A stretch of DNA of 64,000 nucleotides, taken from the NCBI RefSeq assembly GCF_038502225.1, contig NC_091323.1:18511872-18575871 (forward strand), read 5' to 3'. Below the pieces are notes generated by a model. It saw nothing but the letters and a program-made list of their open reading frames with translations. It made no database searches and was not told the origin of the DNA. Numbering within the stretch: position 1 is the stretch's first letter; each line of letters begins with the position of its first letter. Below are positions 36,070 to 45,621 of the stretch, piece after piece. Origin of the DNA: Cherax quadricarinatus. Its lineage: Eukaryota > Arthropoda > Malacostraca > Decapoda > Parastacidae. Position numbers and translations under genes: made by a program.

Positions 36070-36205
36070 ACATGACTTAGTTCAGTGGTAAAGTTATCGG
36101 TTCACAACAGTAACGACCCGGATTCGATTTCTAGGTGAGATGAAACACTTGGGCAAGTCTCCTTCCTTTACACTTGCTGCCCATGTTCATCTAACAATAA
36201 ATATA
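36070..36205 (+). repeat. tRNA-derived SINE, decayed
   Basis: It has an A-box-like TTAGTTCAGTGGTAAAG (36077-36093) and a B-box-like GGATTCGATTTC (36120-36131), at tRNA spacing, followed by a short body (ACTTGGGCAAGTCTCCTTCC). The 3' tail is AT-rich. Confidence 0.5.
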
Positions 36206-36539
36206 CTGTATCTAGGAATTAGCTGGATGTTCTGGGATATATCCTAAGGAAGGAACTTAATGGAAATAAGCTATACTTTAGCTGGCTCTTTTGGGCTATC
36301 CTGGGTTGATATTCCGAAGAATATTTTCTTCGTTCGTTATAGTTATATCTTCGAAACAAGAAGAATGTTTTCATTGTGTTGCATTTAATCTGTCTCACCC
36401 AGTAGCAATGATGTCGTGGTGTTTCCATTGTTTTGTATTCAATTTGTCCCACCTAGTAGTAATTTCGCATTAGATGAAGTAATGTTTGCGCTCCTTTGAT
36501 TGGATAAGTAAGACACGTGCAACAATTTGTATTCTTATT

Positions 36540-37080
36540 GACGAGACGTTTCGCCCGCTCAGCACGCTTCTTCACTCAAAATGCAGAGACAACAGAAGCC
36601 ATGGAGATGTAGTTATGTGGTTTGGTTGTTTTATTAGATCTCGATTTATGGACTGCTGCAACTCTTAGGACTAGTTTGACATTGTTAGTGTTGTGTGCCC
36701 TAAGCACAGCTTGTAATGTGTTTCACCTACATACAAACTGTTGCAACACTGAAAAGTAATGACGTAAATGCCGGCAGTGACATCCCTGTCACTGAATGAT
36801 TGCCTTGGTGATTTGTCTGATAGGATTTTTTTGGGGTAAGTGATCCTCATTTTGACTGACATTAGAGCGCAGTAGGTGGTGGCAGTTTTATCAGTTTACC
36901 AGATTCATTTCTTTCCATGATATGTCTAGAAAATTCCAACCTTATGAAATCCTTTGACAAGTACTCAAATTTTGTGTTCCGAGAAACTTTTGTTGATTTC
37001 GCATTTGGTCGTGGGTTTGCCCTGTTATAGATCAAGTCGCCATTGTTGTCCAGTTTTCTGCAAACCTTGAATTAAAGTGT
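36540..37080 (-). pseudogene. Third PLE type: GIY-YIG fragment with hammerhead-like motif
   Basis: On the minus strand, LIKLP-like text leads into MRITYPKKILSDKSPRQSFS, DVTAGIYVITFQCCNSLYVG and ETHYKLCLG, a GIY-YIG nuclease start of PLE type with the GIY and LYVGET words. It then degrades. Downstream on the same strand, 36575-36540 reads GTGAAGA, a stem-loop, GAAAC, GTCTC, GTC, close to a hammerhead core with one mismatch in CUGAUGA. It sits in the intron between the host exons, in antisense orientation. Confidence 0.55.
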
Positions 37081-37681
37081 TCTTTAGCTATCAGAATATT
37101 GAGAAATGGAAGGAGCCGTCTGGCTCACTCTATAGTATATTAAATAGACAGCTTCACGTCCATTATACACCCACGACGCGCCACCTCACTCTTCGATACT
37201 TATAACACTCCACTCACTATGCGAACCCACACATACACTAGACCACATACATACACTACCACCACACACAGTTTAACAATGTCTGCCACAGAATGGCTGG
37301 TCCACATCCTATCACATGCACCCCACAAAATGGTAGGTGAAACGAGGGGAGTGGCAGAGGCAGCAGGGAAGCAGGAGATAACTTGTTATACCCCATGGTG
37401 ATCAAAATATGTCTACCTAGTATTGTATTCAACAGTATATGCAGGATCAGCATTAGTGAACATGATTAGCATGTTTACTTCTACTCCCTGTTCATTGCAA
37501 ACAAATGGAACTTAATATGTGCCTATATATTTGTCTGAAAAAACTTTTGTATCCCTTCTCTCTTTTATAATTCTAGTTATTTATCACAAAAAAAAGAACT
37601 TTGAATGTAGGCTTTACTCATGCTGAAATGTAATCCCTGCTAATGTTTGCAACAGTCGTTTCATAAGTGTTAATCTCTTAG
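37081..37681. other. Intron, no gene recognised
   Basis: It includes a short ACACATAC-rich stretch near 37220-37270. It ends with an acceptor (GTTAATCTCTTAG). Confidence 0.5.
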
Positions 37682-37912
37682 GAACCTCGCCTTGGCGTTA
37701 TAGAAGAACACAATGAAGAAGCTACTCTTCGCGCAGAAGGACAACTTGATCTTCAGTGCCCCCAGGACAGCACCACGCTGGCTAGCCTCGACCGTCCGGA
37801 ATTACGTTCCTATATTAACAACTGGTCTAAGGAAACAGCTGTTTGCCCCGCCAGCCTCTGGGCCTGGGGTCCATACTTCAGTTTCAACTTGGAAAAGGAA
37901 GATTTTGCTTAT
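37682..37912 (+). CDS. Host gene exon, function unknown
   Basis: 231 nt (77 codons) are open without a stop between CTCTTAG and the donor TAT|GTATGA, phase 0 to 0. It lacks a methionine, so it is easy to miss. The peptide reads EPRLGVIEEHNEEATLRAEG, QLDLQCPQDSTTLASLDRPE, LRSYINNWSKETAVCPASLW, AWGPYFSFNLEKEDFAY. It looks like a folded soluble domain with several Trp and two Cys. Codon use is mixed and GC-richer than the flanks, as for a real exon. It would join in frame to the exon ending FLFP at 35382 and to PKTEQMGLKK at 41286. Family not recognised. Confidence 0.6.
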
Positions 37913-38077
37913 GTATGATTTATCAACTGTAAAATTTTTATTACTAATTTATCTTGAGCATGACTGCATGAAGCCCGTCCTTCGAAAACACCAAGTTTGT
38001 ATGCTTAAGAGCTATGTGAAGGAGCATTAACAACAGTAGTTTCTTATATATTTTCACAACAATAACTGATATCAAGT

Positions 38078-38949
38078 CTAGCCCTTTGACTGTTTTCGAC
38101 GTATAAATACGTCTTACAAGCCAATGTTTCTGACGTATATATACTCAATAATTCTAGCGGCTTCAAATCAAGCGGGAGAAAGCTGGTAGGCCCACATGTG
38201 AGAGAATGGGTCTGTGTGGTCAGTGTGCACCACATAAAAAAAATCCTGCAGCACACATTGCGTAATGAGAAAAAAAACTCTGATCGTTTTTTTGGAATAA
38301 AACGCCGACTTTGAGGTGCATTTTCGTATAGTATTTATCGTTGTTTTCGCGTTTTCATGGTCTTAGGTGATAAAATGGAAAACATATTACAGAAATAGAG
38401 ATTTTATATTTTTTTGTATGAATAAAAAATCAAAATAGAAAGCAATAATAATATAAGAGGGGCCTAGAGATGTGACTAATGAACAGAGCATATGTTATTT
38501 TAGTGCCACGAATGTCTACCTTGTTTATTCTGGACCCTACTTTGAAATTGGCATCTTTTTTAGTTTGCGTGAAATTGGCCAAATTGCCAATTTCTGACCA
38601 CCATATTGGATAGTCCAAATTAGTAAATGGGCGGTTTCTTGTACTCAGCTGATAGATAAAATGGAGTTCTAAAGAAATAGCTATGAGTTTGGTCAACTGG
38701 AACAATGGAATTGGCTGAAAATAGGGCTCAAATTCGGCGAAATCGCCGATACGCATATGTCGCCGAGACCGCCAACTTCGCGGGAGCATAATTCCATGAG
38801 TTTTCGACCAAATTTCGAACTTTTGGTGTCATTACCATCGGGAAAAGATTCTCTGTCATTTCATAAGAAAAAATTATTTTTTTTTTTCAAAAATTGAGCG
38901 ACATAGAATGACAGTTTCAGAAAGGGGCCTGAAACAGTCAAAGGGCTAG
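38078..38949. mobile_element. MITE-like element with CTAG-ended inverted repeats, 872 bp
   Basis: The left end CTAGCCCTTTGACTGTTT and right end AAACAGTCAAAGGGCTAG are perfect inverted repeats of 18 bp including the CTAG palindrome. The interior is non-coding; a 119-codon minus frame at 38430-38789 has no domain I recognise. The target duplication could be CTAG or TA, which fits a DNA transposon. It sits in the host intron. Confidence 0.85.
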
Positions 38950-39269
38950 GATTAAAGGCATGCCATCATTTTTTCAATTTATGTTCATTCATAGAGAATG
39001 TGACGAACGGTGTCGTGACGCTTTGCTGATGAGAACACGAATGTAAAACTGAAACCATATAAAGTGTCGATTCAGTTTAAACTTCGAAATGTATGGCATC
39101 ATAATTTATATAGTAGACTGTAAATTGGTCTTATGAAAGATGTGTCTTATCGTAAAAAAAATCTAGCACTAAACCTCAAATAAGAAAAATTTACCATAGC
39201 ATCATAATTTATATGCAGCACAGTAAATTGTTACCAATTTATTAAGTGACTTGCTGTGATGCAACATAA

Positions 39270-39560
39270 TCGACACCATGCCTAACCCTTCTAGGGTAGG
39301 GTAGGTGCCTGAGCCCGAGCCTTTAGCTCATAAGACTGTCATTCCCATTTGCCCCCTTGGGGCGGGGATGGCAGACCAGAGAGGCCTAGCTTGTGGCTAG
39401 GCCTGGGGACAGTTGGTCCCAAAGATGAGGAGGTACTTGTGCCTCCTCCCATTGGAGACTTCGGTCTCAGACACTCCCTAAAGAGGGAGCCAAAGCCGGG
39501 CCACCACTTGGAAAAAGCCCGGGCCGGGAGAATACCGGCGAATCTTTAATAATAATAATA
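39270..39560 (+). repeat. Dispersed retroposon end with (AAT)n tail
   Basis: A GC-rich block (GGCCTAGCTTGTGGCTAGGC, AGGAGGTACTTGTGCCTCC, CCGGGCCACCACTTGGAAAA, GGGAGAATACCGGCGAATCT) ends in TTTAATAATAATAATAAG. A divergent piece is at 13880-13945. It is probably a SINE or a LINE 3' end. Confidence 0.55.
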
Positions 39561-39975
39561 AGATGCAACATATTTTGACCTTGAAGCGTGCTGCGAAGCT
39601 GGCGTAGGGCTCTTGCTCCAAGTTATCCTTCCCTTCTGGATCCAAACCTGTGTGGGAAATTACATGCATGAGGTTTACAGGGTATTACCTGAATTATTAC
39701 TTGCAAGTAATCTGGGAAAGGTAAGTGGGACTTACAGTAGGTCGCAGAACTGTCACTCGATACCCACTATGTCACTACTCTCACAAAAAGCTAGATCTTA
39801 TATTAAATTAATAATAACAATATTAAACATTAATACCAGTAATGGTAAATTATAAAATAATGTGGACTGTATATGATTTGGCTTTCTGGGTACACAGAGT
39901 ATAATTATTGTACATAAATTATGAGAAATGACTTGTACATAAATTATAACTAAGTTAAGAAAACCTAGGGAATGA

Positions 39976-40330
39976 AGGGATTTGTCAGTTAAAAACAGAA
40001 TAAGGGAGTTAGTAGATGGGGAGCTGGAGGTAGTGGGTAGATGGCGGGAATATTTTGACGAACTTGTAAATGTCGCTGAAGAAAGGGAGGCAGTAATTTC
40101 ATGCATTGGCCAGGGAGGTATAACATCTTGTAGCAGTGAAGAAGAGCAGGATGTGAGTGTGGGGAAGGTGCGTGAGGCATTACGTGAACTAAAAGGAGGT
40201 AAAGTAACTGGAACTGACGAGATCATGACAGAAATGTTAAAAGCAGGGAGAGATATAGTGTTGGAGTCGTTGGTATTTTTGTTTAATAAATGTATGAAAG
40301 GGGAAGATATAAAGGTTCGTTGGTTTATTA
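39976..40330 (+). pseudogene. RTE-type LINE fragment (before the RT core)
   Basis: It encodes VKNRIRELVDGELEVVGRWR, EYFDELVNVAEEREAV, VREALRELKGGKVTGTDEIM and TEMLKAGRDIVLESLVFLFN. This is the segment leading into RT in RTE-clade LINEs (WxxYFxELLN..., K.GKxxGxDxIxxEM). It is cut off before the first catalytic motif and lies in the host intron in sense orientation. Confidence 0.75.
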
Positions 40331-41285
40331 GGTTTAAAGCCTATCGACTATGCAGTGATCATTAAGACTGCACATCACCTGTTTGCCACCAATCAAGAAT
40401 ATTTGAAATCCTAAGATAGGGATTAAAGTAATCTCGGTGTATGTACACGCTCACCCGATAGTTTGTTGAATCTTCACAGATTCTTGGGAGCGGTCGATCT
40501 TGAGCAGGTTATTGGGCTACTCGTTACCATACGAACCTAGTGTCGAGAAGCTTGTGACTGACTCGAAATAACCATTTATGATGTTAACCTTTTCTTCTGT
40601 TTGATCTAACTTTGTGAAGTTCTTCTTTTAGTAGGTGTTTAAAACAAACAATAATCAGTGATTGCAGATTGACGCTTTAGTCGGCATACTCTCTCTCATT
40701 GATGTTCAAGTTTAATACATTTTTGTCATAATCGACTTTTTTAAGGTTTAATTGTAACACTAATAAACTATTTATGTATTTCGAACACACAGGGTATATA
40801 AATCGATGTATGCATGTCTGAGGGTAGATACGCTTTGTCCACCTTAATTCCTATTTTAGGTATCAAAGTATTCCTGAATGTTTAAAAGTGATTTGCAGCC
40901 TTTATAACCCACGTTTAGCCGATTGGTCTTAATCCTTATACACTAATTTTATGTAATTCTTAGGCTCTGCTCTTTACCAGAAACATGAAATCTTTACTTT
41001 TAGAGTAGCATTATTCTTGCATGTATTCTGAAATTAAGACAAGAAACAAAATACATTAGTTCATAATGAATATACTTTCATATAAGGCAGGATTATATTG
41101 CTGTAGTGGATAGTGCGTATCTCTGTGAACTTTCTAACCTTCAATTTATTTCCTCATAACCTAAAAATAATTAAAATTCTTCATCTAGATATCGTATCTG
41201 AACGATCCATACACGTTCAGCTCTTTTCTTTTGAACATATTAATTCACTTTATTATAGCACAAGCTGATATTTATTTCCATGCAG
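40331..41285. other. Intron, no gene recognised
   Basis: AT-rich. It ends in a good acceptor (TTTATTTCCATGCAG). Confidence 0.5.
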
Positions 41286-41395
41286 CCGAAAACGGAACAG
41301 ATGGGGCTGAAGAAGGGAAAGGACACACAGAGGAAAGAGAAGACTGAAGATGAAGAGATGGAGACTATGAGCAAGGCGCTAGCAGATATGTCAAG
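41286..41395 (+). CDS. Host gene exon, highly charged
   Basis: 110 nt lie between TTATTTCCATGCAG and a donor TCAAG|GTATGT. In phase 0 it reads PKTEQMGLKKGKDTQRKEKT, EDEEMETMSKALADMS and the first two bases of an Arg codon, so the next exon would start in phase 2. It is Lys/Glu-rich and probably helical or disordered. It continues in frame from the exon ending KEDFAY at 37912. Both splice sites are near consensus. Later exons are not found before the window turns to repeats. Confidence 0.55.
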
Positions 41396-41994
41396 GTATG
41401 TTAGCCTTAAGTCTCAGGTCTTAACTCAGTATTTCCTGATTCTTAGCTTCAGAACGATGTTTTTTTTTTAATTTATATTTACATATAATTACTTATAATG
41501 TGGTTATCTTGATTTAGTGTATATATCTAAGAATATATGCTTAATTAAGAGTTAAAACAACTTGTGGACTGCCTGTTTGCATAGATTTGAAATTTGCAAT
41601 ATTTGTGTGTTCATACAGTAGGCTTCCTGATGAAATTGTCCAGTGTAACTCCTCGTTGAATAATTTTTTTTTATGTTGTTAACTGGAATCATTAATTAAA
41701 TAAACCTATAAATTTTCTAATACATTATGCACTTGACATTGTCATTTCAAATTACGGGCTCCGTATAGCTTTGCGAGAGCAAGTTTTCTGAGATATACTT
41801 GACACTTCATTTCTGGACAGCTCAAGAATAATTAAAAAAAAAGTATAATTAAATTAATCTCGGAGAAATCATCGCTCTCGTGGCCCGGTCTCAGATCAGT
41901 CCTCATAAGCTGGAGAGAAATAATACACAGATAACCCACACATTGAAGAAAGACACTAATGACGAAATTTCTGTCTGACTTACAGCATTAACTA
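41396..41994. other. No gene recognised
   Basis: AT-rich non-coding DNA, probably intron. Confidence 0.5.
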
Positions 41995-42281
41995 GTCACC
42001 TTACACACAGGGTAAGGAAGTCAGTATATACATATATGAGAAGAGGGCAGGGACAGAAGAGAGTTGAAGAGGGAGTGCAGGCAGTGGAAGTAGTAGTTGT
42101 AGTGGTTAGGGGTAGAAGTGGTAGTGGCATAAGAGAGGAGTGGAGTGAATCGAAGTAAAGGTAGTAGCAGAAGTGGAGGAAGTCTTGAGAACAAGTAGAA
42201 AAATACTGCAAGAGAGCTAATGACTATACTCGCTTCACTTTGATTTGTGCCACTACCGCTTCTCCCCTGCCCACTACAACA

Positions 42282-42355
<74 letters not shown>

Positions 42356-42690
42356 CACTACCTCTTCCACTATTATCTCCACCTCTTTCTCCCGTCCCTT
42401 CCTCCTCTCGTATATAGGCTCCCTTACCTTTAAGTAGTCACCCTAACCATAATTTTTAAAGGGGTTGACTGGTAAGCCAACGGAAGGCCTTGGTCAGATG
42501 ACCAGAAACTTCAGGGGTGGGTCATCATATGACTAAGACCCGCGTCAGTAAACACGTGTCCTGTTTCCTGACAAACCTTCCTTATCTAACCTCCGTGTGT
42601 TAGTGTGTGACTGGTTAATGATCCAGGTCGGACCGAAAGTCGTCATAGTTTCTTGTATGTGCGGGTTATTTGTGTATTGTTCCAGTCACG
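41995..42690. repeat. PLE 3' regions in head-to-head inverted arrangement, with (TAC)n
   Basis: Bases 42241-42440 match the PLE 3' region at 3.6-3.8 kb, with a long (ACT)n run at 42282-42353 and a hammerhead-like block at 42612-42646 (GGTCGGACCGAAAGTCGTC). Bases 41995-42240 hold the same pyrimidine-rich sequence in reverse complement (CACTACCACTTCTACCCC when inverted). Confidence 0.65.
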
Positions 42691-43204
42691 GTACTGTGCT
42701 TTTTTATTCTTTTTGGAAAGAAATATTACAGAATAAGAATTTTTGAGACACAAGAAAATAACGATAGGTGTATAGTGAGTAAAACAAGACGTTTGTAAAA
42801 TTTGCCTGCCATTTTACATGTTAATGAGACAAAGAAGAGACCAGCAATCCTGCCAGAATATTGAACACATGATAGAAGGGTAGTAACCCCGATGATTGTT
42901 GATGTTTACCAACCTATTGCTTTGTTGGCAATTAGTGTTTTGTAGTAATTATACTGGCACTTTTCAGAACTAATTATATTTTATGCTTTTGCCAATATCT
43001 CATTAGCTTTAAAAATAAGTATGCATTTGCCGTATAGAACTGTCATATTGTATAGATTTTTAGTATTGAGGCTAACGGTTAACCGCCTTTTCGTGATGGG
43101 TGGATTGAAATCTCAGTAGATTCCATGATTCTCCCAAGCCACTATTTCAGTGGAACAATGAGTGCAGCTCTTCCTGAGTAACTGATGTACGTGGAGACCC
43201 ATCG
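42691..43204. other. No gene recognised
   Basis: AT-rich non-coding DNA. Confidence 0.5.
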
Positions 43205-43380
43205 GAATCTGTATTATTATTATTATAATCAAGGGGGAAGCGCTAAACCCGGAGGATTATACAGCGCCTGGGGGGGGGATGTGGAAGGCATTCAGGCTTA
43301 ATTCGGGGAACTGGAGCACAGATCCAATTCCCTAAATCAAGAGCCCCTCACCAACATCAAGGAACCTTCCTTGAGGGGTC
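43205..43380 (-). repeat. SINE-like family X, minus copy
   Basis: Starting with ATTATTATTATTATAATCAA (the tail) and GGGGGAAGCGCTAAACCCGG, it runs through GGAGCACAGATCCAATTCCC to AAGGAACCTTCCTTGAGGGG. It is the reverse of the element at 4925-5135. Confidence 0.65.
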
Positions 43381-43541
43381 GGAATCTGTAGACTGGTTTT
43401 TATTGACTAGGCGTCAAGAAGGCTTTAGAGAAAACGCAACTTTCCTTGCGTATCTACCTCCCTGGTACAAAGAAGTCTTTCCTTGTTTGGTTCATTGGTG
43501 GGTGGGAGTACTATAGATGAAATTTGATTTAGGGGTTGGTC

Positions 43542-44219
<678 letters not shown>

Positions 44220-44392
44220 GTATATGGTATATAGTACATAACAAACAGGATTGCAAGCAAACGTGTTATCCCAATACCAAAAAAGCATTCAGGAATTCTA
44301 GTGACGACTAGTTAGTCAATTGTTGTGATAGACTATGACAGTAGTGTCCTACCACACACGACTTACTTGTCAGTCTTTGTTAGTTATCCTTT

Positions 44393-44462
44393 TTGTGCTC
44401 AGTTGGTAGAGTGGCAGAGCGTCTGCTTGACAACTGCATGGCGGTGGTTCGCGCCTGTCTGA
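44393..44462 (+). repeat. tRNA-like sequence, decayed
   Basis: GTGCTCAGTTGGTAGAGTGG (A box) and GGTGGTTCGCGCC (B box) lie at about tRNA spacing. The stems are poor, so a SINE head or tRNA pseudogene is likely, not a working tRNA. Confidence 0.45.
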
Positions 44463-44529
44463 CTCCTCACAATCTGTTACTTTTACAATGTTTTGAAATC
44501 CTTGTTTAGAAAGAAGCAGAGCAATTCTC

Positions 44530-44940
44530 CTAGTGCCCCATTTCCAACATTTTCAAGTTTTGTGTGCTTGTACTAACAGGAGCCGAGACATAACTTGTGA
44601 CTCCGCCTCTTAACACCTTGCGTTCAGCTGTACTGATTCCTGGCTTCCAGGACCCTATCGTATCTACTTCATACTTACTATCGCTTCGCCTGATTCGTAC
44701 CACATGCCACCCTGAGACTGAAGAAGTGCTTTCCAACGTCCCTGAGGCTTAGCTGTATCTTCTACTGTCATATGTCTCTCGTGGCTCCTCGCCTAATACA
44801 GCCTCTCCCTGCCCACTCTAACCTCGTACCTAATCCCCCGAGTATTTTGCCATGACCATGTCTACCCTGATTCTCCATTTTTCTAATGCTGTTAGGCTTG
44901 GTTCCTTAAATCTTTTCTGGACCTTTCCTGTGTCTTAGTT
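44530..44940 (-). pseudogene. Divergent LINE-A-related 3' part
   Basis: On the minus strand it follows the order of the LINE-A C-terminal region (GACTGAAGAAGTGCTTTCC corresponds to the FFSxRVV region, and CCGAGTATTTTGCCATGACC to the MITTYKIL region) but with many changes and no usable frame. It is probably an older copy or a related family. Confidence 0.5.
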
Positions 44941-45523
44941 ATCCGTTGTGTGTGTGTGTATGTGTACTCACCTATATGTGGTTGCAGGGGTCAGTTCATA
45001 GCTCTTGGCCCTACCTCTTCGCTAGAGAGTGTATGTGTGTGTACTCACCTAGTTGTGGTTGCAGGGGTCAATTCACAGCTGTGTGTGTACTCACCTAGTT
45101 GTGGTTGCGGGGGTCGATTCACAGCTCCTGGCTCAGCCTTTTCACCTGGCCGCTACCCGGTCACTCTTCCCGCTCCGTGAGCTTTATCATACCTCTTCTT
45201 AAAGCTATGTATGGATCCTGCCTCCACTACATCACTACCCAGGCTATTCCACTTCCTGACAACTCTGTGACTGAAGAAATACTTCCTAACATCCCTGTGG
45301 TTCATCTGAGTCTTCAACTTCCAACTGTGACCCCTCGTTGCTGTGTCCCATCTCTGGAACATCCTGTCTCTGTCAACCTTGTCTATACCTCTCAGTATTT
45401 TATATGTCGTTATCACATACCCACTAACTCTTCTGTCTTCCAGTGTCGTCAGGTGTGTGTACTCGCCTATTTGTGGTTTCAGGGGTCGAGTCTTAGCTCC
45501 TGGCCCCGCCTCTTCACTGGCCG

Positions 45524-45524
<1 letters not shown>
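44941..45524 (-). mobile_element. Chain of four LINE-A 3' ends, each joined at a (TG)n/(CA)n run
   Basis: GTGTGTACTCACCT-type LINE-A termini occur at about 44960, 45036, 45085 and 45452. The third unit extends to about 45451 and encodes on minus ITTYKILRGIDKVDRDRMFQ, FFSHRVVRKWNSLGSDVVEA and IHSFKKRYDKAHGAG. The other three are only 50-70 bp of 3' tail. Each one stops exactly where the TG run of the next begins. Confidence 0.85.

Positions 45525-45617
<93 letters not shown>
45525..45617 (+). repeat. (TG)n microsatellite
   Basis: A TG array of about 93 bp, the tail of the LINE-A copy to its right. Confidence 0.95.

Positions 45618-45621
<4 letters not shown>

Noticed and set aside
37713..38030. 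105-codon frame beginning with Met at 37713
   Set aside because: It is in the wrong frame for the splice-bounded exon at 37682-37912 and reads through a consensus donor into intron.
38430..38789. 119-codon minus-strand protein
   Set aside because: It lies wholly in a MITE with perfect inverted ends and has no domain or start context that I recognise.
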